From the NCBI GenBank assembly GCA_902591315.1, contig CACJAI010000001.1, positions 62,001-126,000 of the forward strand: a DNA stretch of 64,000 nt, written 5' to 3'. The position numbers and the translations under genes were made by a program. Below the pieces are notes generated by a model. The model was not told the origin of the DNA. It saw nothing but the letters and a program-made list of their open reading frames with translations, and did not search any database. Shown here one piece after another: positions 26,810 to 33,896 of the stretch (position 1 is its first letter; every line of letters starts with the position of its first letter). This stretch comes from an uncultured Alphaproteobacteria bacterium. Its GTDB lineage: Bacteria > Pseudomonadota > Alphaproteobacteria > HIMB59.

Positions 26810-27441
26810 AAAATCAAAATTTAATAATTGCTTGCCCTAAAGGTAGGCTTGAAGAAAAAGTTGTAAAATTTTTATCCGAAAGGGGTTTAAGAATAGAAAA
26901 GTCTTTCTTCGATGATAGTGTTAGAAAATTAACTTTTGATACAAATCTTAATGAGATAAAAGTAATTAAGTTAAAACCATCTGATATTCGATCATATATT
27001 ATGCTAGGTGCAGCTGATATTGGATTTGTTGGATATGACGAGATTCTTGAAAATAGCTCACAAAATATTGTTCTCTTAAAAAAGACTAGTATAGGAAAGT
27101 GTAGAATATCTATAGCTTCAAATAAAGAAAAAATTAATTTTTCGGAAAAGAAAATTTTTAAAGTTGCAACGAAATTTAAAAATATCTCTGAGAATTATTT
27201 TAAAGATTTAAATATACAGACTGAAACAATCAAATTAAATGGTTCTATCGAGCTTGCAGTAAAATATGGGATAGCTGATTTTATCTTAGATTTAGTTCAA
27301 TCAGGCAAGACATTAAAAGATAATCAACTTTATGAAAATGTAGTAATAAACAATGACATCTCAACTGTAATAATTAGCAGCTATTTCGCATATGATTTAA
27401 AAAAAAAATTTATTAAAAAACTTTTAACGCAAGGTTTATAA
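26806..27441 (+). CDS. hisG: ATP phosphoribosyltransferase, short form (HisG)
   Basis: HisG starts histidine synthesis by joining ATP and PRPP. The protein is 211 residues, the short form lacking the C-terminal regulatory domain. Its family blocks include CPKGRLEEKVVKFL, AADIGFVGYDEI and the PRPP-binding segment near KLNGSIELAVKYGIADFILDLVQSG. Short HisG enzymes need the HisZ regulatory subunit, which is not in this window. It overlaps murA by 4 bases and hisD by 1 base. Confidence 0.94.
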   Translation: MKNQNLIIACPKGRLEEKVVKFLSERGLRIEKSFFDDSVRKLTFDTNLNEIKVIKLKPSDIRSYIMLGAADIGFVGYDEILENSSQNIVLLKKTSIGKCRISIASNKEKINFSEKKIFKVATKFKNISENYFKDLNIQTETIKLNGSIELAVKYGIADFILDLVQSGKTLKDNQLYENVVINNDISTVIISSYFAYDLKKKFIKKLLTQGL

Positions 27442-28712
27442 TGAGAGTTGTAAATAAAAAATGGATCTTTGATCATCTCAATTTACCTGTCAAAACAAAT
27501 TCTAATGTAAGTTTTACTGTAAAAAAAATTATAGAGGACATTAAAAAAAATAAAGATATAGCTCTATTAAAGTATGTAAAAAAGTTTGAGAACAAAAATG
27601 CAAATTTGAAAAGTATTATCATACCAAAAAAAACTTTAAAGGAAGCTTATAATTCTCTTTCGAATGAAAGTAAAAAGTCTCTTAAATTAGCTTACAAAAG
27701 AATTTTTTATTATCACTCAAAACAAAAAAAAACATCATATTCTTTCAAAGATCAACTCGACTCGAAGTTTTACATTGAATGGAAACCAATTGAAAATGTA
27801 GGTTTATACATACCTGGTGGGTTAGCTTCTTATCCCTCAACTGTTTTAATGACAGCTATACCTGCAAAAATAGCCAAGGTCCCAAATATTATGATTTGTG
27901 TCCCTTCTCAAAATGGTCAAACATCAAAACTAACTCTTGCAGCTGCATATTTATGTGGAGTAAATATCGTTTACAATGTTGGTGGTGCTCAAGCTATTGC
28001 AGCTCTTGCTTTTGGTACAAAAATTATAAAAAAAGCGGATAAAGTATTTGGCCCAGGTAACCAATACGTAGCTGAAGCAAAAAAACAATTATTTGGAGTT
28101 ATAGGAATAGATTTACCAGCTGGCCCATCTGAGGTCTTAGTAGTGGCAAACAATAATTCTAATCCTACCTGGATAGCCTACGATGTTCTCGCGCAAGGCG
28201 AACATGACCCTAATGCAAAAACGTATGTTTTATCTAAATCCAAAAATATTTTAATTAAAGTTAAAAATGAACTAAAAAAAATTATGGAAGAGACAAATTT
28301 TAAAAATGTTGATCAATCTATAAAAAATAATTGCTATTTAATTTTAGCTAAGAGTCAAAAAGAAATATATGAAATTTCAAATTTTATTGCTCCAGAACAT
28401 CTTCATATTCACGAAAAATTTAATAAAAATATATTAAAAAATATTAAAAATGCTGGATCTGTATTTTTAGGTGAAAAATCCCCTGTTGCTTTGGGAGATT
28501 ATACAATTGGAACTAATCACGTATTACCTACAGATCAAACTGCAAAATTTTCATCTGGTTTGAGTGTCGATGATTATACAAAAAAAACAGTTTTCATTGA
28601 CCCTAGAAAAAAAACTCTTAAGAAAATAGCAAATCACACAATTAATCTTGCGAGACAAGAGGGCCTGGAGGCACACGCTTTATCAGTTGAAATTAGAAAG
28701 ATCAAACCATAA
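27441..28712 (+). CDS. hisD: Histidinol dehydrogenase HisD
   Basis: HisD performs the last two oxidations of histidine synthesis, histidinol to histidine, with NAD and zinc. The 423 residues include [32 protein letters not shown], the signature [14 protein letters not shown] and late zinc/catalytic blocks APEHLHIH and GTNHVLPT. The length is normal. It starts on the last base of hisG and precedes infA by 11 bases. Confidence 0.97.
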   Translation: MRVVNKKWIFDHLNLPVKTNSNVSFTVKKIIEDIKKNKDIALLKYVKKFENKNANLKSIIIPKKTLKEAYNSLSNESKKSLKLAYKRIFYYHSKQKKTSYSFKDQLDSKFYIEWKPIENVGLYIPGGLASYPSTVLMTAIPAKIAKVPNIMICVPSQNGQTSKLTLAAAYLCGVNIVYNVGGAQAIAALAFGTKIIKKADKVFGPGNQYVAEAKKQLFGVIGIDLPAGPSEVLVVANNNSNPTWIAYDVLAQGEHDPNAKTYVLSKSKNILIKVKNELKKIMEETNFKNVDQSIKNNCYLILAKSQKEIYEISNFIAPEHLHIHEKFNKNILKNIKNAGSVFLGEKSPVALGDYTIGTNHVLPTDQTAKFSSGLSVDDYTKKTVFIDPRKKTLKKIANHTINLARQEGLEAHALSVEIRKIKP

Positions 28713-28723
28713 GATACAACAAT

Positions 28724-28945
28724 ATGTCTAAAGAGGATGCGATAGAATTTCAAGGTGTAGTTTCAGAGCTACTTCCAAATGCTATGTTTAAAGTTAAGCT
28801 AGATAATGACCATGAAGTCATTGCCCATACATCTGGAAAAATGAGGAAAAATAGAATTAGAGTTCTCGCTGGAGACCGAGTAACAGTTGAAATGACACCA
28901 TATGATTTAACTAAGGGCAGAATAACATTTAGGTCGAAGAACTAA
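28724..28945 (+). CDS. infA: Translation initiation factor IF-1
   Basis: A 73-residue OB-fold protein that occupies the ribosomal A site during initiation. The sequence [39 protein letters not shown] and [13 protein letters not shown] is typical. It follows hisD and precedes the RNase E/G gene; many alphaproteobacteria have maf between infA and the RNase gene, which is absent here. Confidence 0.97.
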   Translation: MSKEDAIEFQGVVSELLPNAMFKVKLDNDHEVIAHTSGKMRKNRIRVLAGDRVTVEMTPYDLTKGRITFRSKN

Positions 28946-28973
28946 TGAATAATTTTTTAAAAGGAGCAATGCT

Positions 28974-30101
28974 ATGTCTACAAAACTTATTGTTACAAAC
29001 TATAAAAATTTTAAGTGCGGAGTTAAACTCAATGAAGGAGAATTGGTTAATATTCGCTTTCAACCCAACGAAGATGTTCAAATTGGAGATATCTATAAAG
29101 TAAAAATTACAGAAATTTTACCTAATGATAGTGGAGCATTTGTCTCTTACGGTAACGGAGATCAAAGAGGTTTCTTCAAAAGAATTAACTTTCCAAATGG
29201 CGATAAGGCGCATGAAGGACAATCTTTATTACTTCAAGTAAGAAGTATAGGCTCTAAAGATAAAGTTCATCTTTTTACAAATAATGTCATTTTAACTGGT
29301 AAATTTATAAATTTATTACCATATGGTGACGAAATAATTTTAAGTAGAAGAACAAGAAAAAACTTAGACACAAATCAACAAGATAAAATTATGGATGCTC
29401 TGAGTGAGTCTGAAGTAGGATTGATAGCTAGGCATAATCTTATTCCTGAAAACATCGAAATAGCTCAATCTGAGTTGAATGATTTAAATAATCAATGGAA
29501 AGAAATAGAATTAAATGCAAAAGAATTAAGCGATGAGGGTCTTGTTTTTCAAAATACATATTTTGATCAAAATTTTGTTTGTGATTACTCTGATAAAAAT
29601 ACTGATCAAATCATCTTTAGTGACAACGATCGTTTCGAAAGAGTAAAAAACTGGGATGAAAAACTAGACTCTACTTTTGCAAATCTATGTGAAGAGATGT
29701 CTAATGAACAAATTGAAGAGGTATTTAATTTAGGTGAAAAGATAGATTATTTAATCGGTCATAATTACGATTTACCTAGCGGAGGTAATATCATGATTGG
29801 TAAAACAGATGCTCTTACAGCTATAGATGTCAATACAGGTTCAGCAAAAAGATTTGATACAAATAGAGAAGCTATCCAATTAATTTCTAAGCTCATAAAA
29901 TTAAAAAATATATCTGGAAAAGTAGTTATTGACCCTGTAGCTAGTGATCAAAATACACTTAGAAAACTCGTAGGTATGTTAAAGAATGAATTTAGGGATG
30001 ATTTAAGTATTACAAATGTTTATGGTTACACAAGGGGTGGGCTTTTAGAATTGAGCAGATCAAGAAACGATCGCTCTATTGATGAATTAAACCTTCAATA
30101 G
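28974..30101 (+). CDS. Short ribonuclease E/G family protein
   Basis: The 375-residue protein matches the catalytic region of RNase E/G: an S1-like RNA-binding part (residues 35-120), SRRTRKNL, the first catalytic motif TDALTAIDVNTG near residues 271-282, and the small-domain end YGYTRGGLLELSRSRND. The second acidic motif, IDFIDM in E. coli, reads VIDPVASD, so only one Asp is plainly in place. The zinc-link Cys motif and all later domains are missing, as in the short RNase E/G proteins of some alphaproteobacteria. A strong AAAAGGAGC ribosome site precedes the ATG. It probably acts in RNA maturation. Confidence 0.85.
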   Translation: MSTKLIVTNYKNFKCGVKLNEGELVNIRFQPNEDVQIGDIYKVKITEILPNDSGAFVSYGNGDQRGFFKRINFPNGDKAHEGQSLLLQVRSIGSKDKVHLFTNNVILTGKFINLLPYGDEIILSRRTRKNLDTNQQDKIMDALSESEVGLIARHNLIPENIEIAQSELNDLNNQWKEIELNAKELSDEGLVFQNTYFDQNFVCDYSDKNTDQIIFSDNDRFERVKNWDEKLDSTFANLCEEMSNEQIEEVFNLGEKIDYLIGHNYDLPSGGNIMIGKTDALTAIDVNTGSAKRFDTNREAIQLISKLIKLKNISGKVVIDPVASDQNTLRKLVGMLKNEFRDDLSITNVYGYTRGGLLELSRSRNDRSIDELNLQ

Positions 30102-30111
30102 TCTTTCGCAG

Positions 30112-30187
<76 letters not shown>

Positions 30188-30234
30188 GTAGCGCATAATT
30201 CTTATTACAAATAGTTTCTTTTTACTAGTAAAAA

Positions 30235-30432
30235 TTAATTATCTGCTGAACAGGACATATCATTTCCACAACAGGTTGGAGATTTAATTTTGCCGTGATC
30301 ATTTGGGCACTTGGATATTTGCACTTCTGATCCATTATCTAGCTTTAGCACATCATCAACCAAAGGCGCATCACATTTTCCACATGTTGCATTTACTGAC
30401 ATTCCACAATTTGAACATTCGTAAGTTGCCAT
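30235..30432 (-). CDS. Small zinc-ribbon protein
   Basis: A 65-residue protein with paired cysteines: YECSNCG (residues 5-8) and ATCGKCDAP (about residues 17-20), then SKCPNDHGKI and PTCCGNDMSC. The first two pairs form a classical CxxC-CxxC zinc ribbon; the later His and Cys residues could make a second site. Such proteins occur widely in marine alphaproteobacteria without a known role. A GGAG ribosome site lies just upstream (complement of 30435-30438). Confidence 0.75.
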   Translation of the reverse strand: MATYECSNCGMSVNATCGKCDAPLVDDVLKLDNGSEVQISKCPNDHGKIKSPTCCGNDMSCSADN

Positions 30433-30518
30433 ATTTTCTCCTATAATTAAGATCCTATAAATTTAAAATGAAAATGAAATAAAATTATTTTCAATTATTA
30501 AAAGATTAGAGGTTACAA

Positions 30519-30890
30519 ATGACAAATTTTGAAAAAGTGAGATTATTTATGAAAACATATGGTCAAGAAGTAAAAGATAAAGCTGGATTTAGTGACGCTA
30601 AGACCAACAAGTTGAGAATTGACCTTATCAAAGAAGAATTAGAAGAATTAACTGAAGCAATGCAGGATGAAAATTTACTTGAGTTAGCAGATGCATTGAC
30701 GGACATACTTTATGTCACTTATGGAGCAGGCCATGCTTTTGGTATTGATTTAGATAAGTGTTTTGAGGAAGTTCAAAACTCTAATATGAGCAAATTAGGT
30801 GAGGATGGAAAACCCATTTATAATGAGGCTGGAAAAGTAATGAAAGGCCCAAATTATTTTAAACCAGACCTTTCAAAATATTTAAATTAA
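30519..30890 (+). CDS. MazG-like all-alpha NTP pyrophosphohydrolase
   Basis: The 123-residue protein shows the all-alpha NTP-PPase signature: DLIKEELEELTEAMQDENLLELADALTDILYVTYGAGHAFGID, with the metal-binding EELEE and EXXD pattern and a long helix after it. Members hydrolyse nucleoside triphosphates to monophosphate and pyrophosphate, often cleaning damaged or surplus nucleotides. The C-terminal MKGPNYFKPDL is typical of the short phage-like and bacterial forms. It ends next to the convergent NTF2-like gene. Confidence 0.85.
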   Translation: MTNFEKVRLFMKTYGQEVKDKAGFSDAKTNKLRIDLIKEELEELTEAMQDENLLELADALTDILYVTYGAGHAFGIDLDKCFEEVQNSNMSKLGEDGKPIYNEAGKVMKGPNYFKPDLSKYLN

Positions 30891-31211
30891 TTACTTTGGC
30901 ATATTTGTAGCACCAGTTTCTAAAGAAAAGATCTTACCATCTTTAAAAGTGAATACTGCCATAACTGCCTGTGTGTTACCATCTGAAAATGTTACAAATG
31001 AGTGCTCAATTCCAATTTCATCATTTTCATAAATAATTCTAACCTTGTCTCTATTAATATCATCACTCATTGCCCACTGTATAACATCTTGTTTAGTTAA
31101 AACTTTTCCAGAAGCATGCATTGTGAATGTATAATCATCATGAAGCACCTCATTCATTCCAGCTTCATCTTTATTCATAAAGACCTCATCATATTTTTTT
31201 AATATTGACAT
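30891..31211 (-). CDS. NTF2-like (SnoaL-type) protein
   Basis: A 106-residue protein with the compact NTF2/SnoaL cone fold pattern: an N-terminal helix ILKKYDEVFMNKDEAGMNEVLHDDYTF, then strands ending in AVMAVFTFKDGKIFSLETG. Such proteins are small enzymes or ligand-binding domains. It is 15 bases downstream of the next minus-strand gene (31227-31529), so the two are probably transcribed together. The ligand is unknown. Confidence 0.75.
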   Translation of the reverse strand: MSILKKYDEVFMNKDEAGMNEVLHDDYTFTMHASGKVLTKQDVIQWAMSDDINRDKVRIIYENDEIGIEHSFVTFSDGNTQAVMAVFTFKDGKIFSLETGATNMPK

Positions 31212-31226
31212 TTTTAAACCTTTTTT

Positions 31227-31529
31227 TTATTCGTCTAATGAGACTTGTGTTAATTCGAACAATTCAATGCTTTGTATACATTCATCATAAATTGGCTTCA
31301 TCACAGGGTTAGTTCCTTTAACGATACCCATCATTTCCTCTTCATTATGAACATGAACTTTAAACATGATACCGCTTTTATCAGGTAAAATTCCAGGAAC
31401 TGTTTTTTCGACATGTGCTGCAGCTTTCCTCATTGCCATCCCCTCATCAGATTGAAAAAAAGCCATAAATTTTTCAAATTTGCCTTCACCCTCTTTTAAT
31501 CTACCAATTGCTAACATCATTTTTTCCAT
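31227..31529 (-). CDS. Small protein with probable ferredoxin-like (dimeric alpha-beta barrel) fold
   Basis: A 100-residue protein, MMLAIGRLKEGEGKFEKFMAFFQSDEGMAMRKAAAHV followed by GIMFKVHVHNEEEMMGIV, an alternating strand-helix pattern like small dimeric alpha-beta barrel proteins. No catalytic motif is obvious. It lies upstream of the NTF2-like gene on the same strand with a 15-base gap. A GGAG ribosome site lies upstream (complement of 31541-31544). The function is unknown. Confidence 0.65.
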   Translation of the reverse strand: MEKMMLAIGRLKEGEGKFEKFMAFFQSDEGMAMRKAAAHVEKTVPGILPDKSGIMFKVHVHNEEEMMGIVKGTNPVMKPIYDECIQSIELFELTQVSLDE

Positions 31530-31660
31530 GATTACACTCTCCTTTATTAAGTTTACTTTAGCTTATTATTTAAAAAAAATATTAATTTTTTATTAACACA
31601 TTATGCAAATAAATCATAATTAAGTTTCATCCAGCATAATTCAAAGTCGTACTTACAATT

Positions 31661-31852
31661 ATGAAAACTATTTTTAAAATTGGTTCCAAAAGTCATACAC
31701 TTAAATATCAAAGAAAAATGTCAGAGGGTGAAGTAAAAAAAATGAAATCCTTTGTTACATCAAAAGGCTTAAAGATAGAAAAAACAGGTAAGTTTAAGAT
31801 AATTGAAGTTAGTGATCATAAAGACTCTAGGACATACAAAATTAATTTATAA
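31661..31852 (+). CDS. Small hypothetical protein next to the tmRNA element
   Basis: A 63-residue basic protein beginning MKTIFKIGSKSHTLKYQRKM, rich in lysine, with the pattern of a small alpha/beta domain. No family is recognised. It ends 18 bases before the diverged tmRNA-end copy that marks the left end of the inserted element, so it seems to lie just outside it on the ancestral chromosome. Confidence 0.5.
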   Translation: MKTIFKIGSKSHTLKYQRKMSEGEVKKMKSFVTSKGLKIEKTGKFKIIEVSDHKDSRTYKINL

Positions 31853-31869
31853 AAATTACAAATTTAATG

Positions 31870-31910
31870 AAAGGGGCGTTCTGTTTCCTAACACATCGTC
31901 CCTAAGTCGC
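31870..31910. repeat. Left attachment-like site: diverged copy of the tmRNA 3' end
   Basis: The first 16 bases are identical to 33594-33609. After that, CC, CG-CCC, AAG and CGC are kept in the same order as in the tmRNA end (33610-33630) with substitutions and a few extra loop bases. AGGGGCG can still pair with CGTCCCT (31894-31902 region), so the terminator stem is partly preserved. This is what remains of a displaced gene end after site-specific integration. Confidence 0.65.
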
Positions 31911-31931
31911 AGTATATAACAACTTTTTAAA

Positions 31932-31954
31932 ACTGTATGCAAAAACTGTATGCA
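31932..31954 (+). repeat. Two ACTGTATGCA decamers inside the left end
   Basis: ACTGTATGCA occurs at 31932-31941 and 31945-31954, same orientation, 13 bases apart. The same decamer is found three times near the right end. Placement just inside both attachment-like ends suggests recombinase arm-type or accessory-protein sites. Confidence 0.6.
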
Positions 31955-31976
31955 CTAATTTCTCGTTTTTGATGAA

Positions 31977-31997
31977 TTTGCGACTTCTGTTCGCAAA
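31977..31997. repeat. Perfect inverted repeat upstream of the nuclease gene
   Basis: TTTGCGA (31977-31983) and TCGCAAA (31991-31997) flank the 7-base spacer CTTCTGT. It is 65 bases before the nuclease start, so it may be an operator for that gene or a recombination-related site. There is no T-run after it, which argues against a terminator. Confidence 0.4.
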
Positions 31998-32062
31998 AGT
32001 ATACGGATAGGAAGACTTCAAAGTGGAATAATTGACTTATTTGAGTTAAGAATTATTAAATA

Positions 32063-32995
32063 ATGATTAAAAATTATTTCAGATTAATCTTAGGAAGAAA
32101 ACACACTCATTTTGAAGAGTGTTATAAAAATAATTATATTGGTGTTAGTTTTGGAATAGATAAAGATTTATCTAATGACCTTCCTGAGAATTGGAGAGAT
32201 TTTAATAAAAAATATATTCCATTATATTTAGAAAAAAACCCTGATAAATCTAAAGTGACCGCAGGTCTTGCTTGTGGTGCAATACATACTGTATCTAAAT
32301 CAATCAATATTGGTGATCATGTCATTTGTCCTGATGGCAGTGGTAAATATTACGTTGGCGTAGTTAAGAGTGAATATGTTTATAAACCAGATAGACCTCT
32401 ATTTCATTGTAGAGAAGTAGAATGGTTGAGAACATCTATTAATCGTTCTGATATGTCACAAGAGTTACAAAATTCTACTGGTTCAATTGGCACAATTTCA
32501 AACATCACAAAATATTCTAATGAATTACAAAACTTTATCTCTGATAATAATCAAAATGATGTTTTAACATCAATTGATAAAAATATAGAGGATCCATCAA
32601 TGTTTGCTCTTGAGCGTCATTTGGAAGATTTCTTAATTGCAAACTGGAAACAAACAGAAATTGCTCAAAATTATGACATTTATGAAGATGATGAATTATT
32701 TGGTCAGCAATTTCCTACTGATACAGGTCCAATTGATATACTTGCGATTAGTAAAGATAAAAAAGAACTTTTAGTTATTGAATTAAAAAAAGGTAGAGCA
32801 AGTGACAGTGTTGTTGGTCAAATACAAAGATACATGGGATATATTAAAAGTGAATTTCTGGAATCTGATCAAAAAGTTCGAGGTATAATTATTGCTTTAG
32901 AAGAAGACTTAAAACTAAAGAGAGCATTGTCAGTAACCAACGATATTGAGTTCTATAGATATAAAATTAATTTTGAATTAATAAATTCGAAATGA
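32063..32995 (+). CDS. PUA/EVE-like reader fused to NucS-type PDDEXK nuclease
   Basis: The 310-residue protein has two parts. Residues 1-125 look like a PUA/EVE-type module: YFRLILGRKHTHFEECY, YIGVSFGIDKDL, TAGLACGAIHTVSKSINIGD and ICPDGSGKYYVGVVKSEY. Residues 175-310 are a NucS-like endonuclease domain with FALERHLEDFLIANW, GPIDILAI, the catalytic VIELKKGR and QIQRYMGYI. This arrangement resembles restriction enzymes that sense modified bases with an EVE-like domain. No methyltransferase accompanies it, which fits a modification-dependent role. It overlaps the repeat protein by 4 bases. Defence is inferred. Confidence 0.8.
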   Translation: MIKNYFRLILGRKHTHFEECYKNNYIGVSFGIDKDLSNDLPENWRDFNKKYIPLYLEKNPDKSKVTAGLACGAIHTVSKSINIGDHVICPDGSGKYYVGVVKSEYVYKPDRPLFHCREVEWLRTSINRSDMSQELQNSTGSIGTISNITKYSNELQNFISDNNQNDVLTSIDKNIEDPSMFALERHLEDFLIANWKQTEIAQNYDIYEDDELFGQQFPTDTGPIDILAISKDKKELLVIELKKGRASDSVVGQIQRYMGYIKSEFLESDQKVRGIIIALEEDLKLKRALSVTNDIEFYRYKINFELINSK

Positions 32996-33429
32996 AAATC
33001 CTACTCACACTCTTCGTTTTGTTGTATTCGTCTTCGGTGTTTTCAAAAGATGTTGCTTTTGTATATAATTCTTACACATCAGCAGAATGGGTTTATTTTA
33101 CCAAAAATGCATCACCCGCTGCAGAATGGATATATTTTACTAGAAATGCATCACCCGCAGCGAACTGGATTTATGTTACTTCAAATTGTTCTTATGCAGA
33201 CATAGAAGTTGTTACAGGTAGTCCTACTTATGCAGAATGGGTTTATTTTAAAAAAATTGCATCACATGCAGCAGAATGGATATATTTAACTAGAAATGCA
33301 TCACCCGCAGCAGACTGGATTTATGTTACGAATTCTTCATCAAATTCTGATTATACAATTTGTTTTCCAAGTTCTTTTGAATATTCGGAGAAACATATAG
33401 CAGCAATTTATGTTCTATATTTAAAATAG
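32992..33429 (+). CDS. Secreted short-repeat protein (WIY/SPAA repeats)
   Basis: A 145-residue protein with a signal peptide (residues 1-18). The rest is built of about 13-residue repeats with consensus AEWIYFTRNASPA. Three repeats (from about residue 30) are followed by a spacer containing CSYADIEVV. Three more follow in the same order, so the triplet itself was duplicated: the last unit of each set reads WIYVT. The pattern resembles DUF6150-type knotted or solenoid short-repeat proteins. It overlaps the nuclease gene by 4 bases and is likely co-translated. The function is unknown. Confidence 0.7.
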   Translation: MKILLTLFVLLYSSSVFSKDVAFVYNSYTSAEWVYFTKNASPAAEWIYFTRNASPAANWIYVTSNCSYADIEVVTGSPTYAEWVYFKKIASHAAEWIYLTRNASPAADWIYVTNSSSNSDYTICFPSSFEYSEKHIAAIYVLYLK

Positions 33430-33516
33430 AAATTTTTAAAAAGAAAATAAAATGAAAAAACTACTTTAGTTTAACTTTTTATTCTACGTGATTTATCGCC
33501 TAGAATGAAACTTTAG

Positions 33517-33549
33517 ACTGTATGCAAACTGTATGCAAAACTGTATGCA
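33517..33549 (+). repeat. Three ACTGTATGCA decamers inside the right end
   Basis: ACTGTATGCA is repeated at 33517-33526, 33528-33537 and 33540-33549, all in the same orientation and about one helical turn apart. Together with the two left-end copies they give five identical decamers in the element, and the helical phasing suggests protein binding. Confidence 0.65.
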
Positions 33550-33590
33550 ACTTGTTTTTCAAAAAGTAAGAGGAAATAAAGGTTAATTAA

Positions 33591-33622
33591 ATAAAAGGGG
33601 CGTTCTGTTGCCCGGCCGCCCC
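33591..33622 (-). terminator. Rho-independent terminator of the tmRNA gene
   Basis: On the minus strand GGGGCG (33622-33617) pairs with CGCCCC (33602-33597) across a 14-base loop, followed by TTTTAT. It ends the tmRNA transcript. Its distal arm forms one of the two 16-base direct repeats of the neighbouring element. Confidence 0.8.
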
Positions 33623-33855
33623 AAAGCCGCGCTTACCTAATTAGATTAAGCAGCGAGTGCTAATTCATTATCGTTAGCAATTATTTTAAGTTTCTATGTC
33701 GAAGAAACGCTTACAACGAGCAAAAACTATATCCTTCAGAGCACGTCAAACCTATATCACCCCCATAAAAATTTTTATGGTGGAGGTGTCGGGTACCGCC
33801 CCCGAGTCCGATACACCTATTACATATAGCGTTTATTGCTATAGTTGATAAACAA
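33591..33855 (-). ncRNA. ssrA: Circularly permuted two-piece tmRNA
   Basis: Reading the minus strand, the acceptor piece comes first: T-arm TCGGG-GGCGGTA-CCCGA, acceptor strand CACCTCC and encoded ACCA (33778-33781). A 13-base spacer follows (33765-33777), then the partner acceptor strand GGGGGTG (33758-33764), pairing with the G3-U pair needed for alanine charging, and the D-like TATAGGTTTGACG. The tag frame at 33649-33681 encodes ANDNELALAA and a stop. The order and split are the alphaproteobacterial form. The T-loop lacks TTCGA. A TATATT -10-like element lies near 33863-33868. The exact 5' end is approximate. Confidence 0.93.
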
Positions 33856-33896
33856 CGAAGATAATATAGTCTAATTAATGAATCCTTTAAACACCT

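Larger units (their letters stand above)
31870..33609. mobile_element. Small integrated element at the 3' end of the tmRNA gene, without integrase
   Basis: The segment is bounded by a 16-base direct repeat AAAGGGGCGTTCTGTT (31870-31885 and 33594-33609). The right copy is part of the tmRNA terminator; the left copy continues as a degenerate match to the same terminator through 31910. Inside lie decamer repeats near both ends, a predicted PDDEXK nuclease and a secreted repeat protein. tmRNA 3' ends are well-known targets of tyrosine integrases, which leave this signature. No integrase is present, so it is either a decayed remnant or an element moved in trans. Confidence 0.65.

Noticed and set aside
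33060-33350. Possible CRISPR-like array in the repeat region
   Set aside because: The repeats are in frame, encode a 13-residue protein motif in a signal-peptide-bearing gene, and have no unique spacers.
33430-33590. Remnant of an integrase gene at the right end of the element
   Set aside because: I looked for tyrosine-recombinase motifs in all frames between 33430 and 33590 and saw none; only the decamer repeats are supported.
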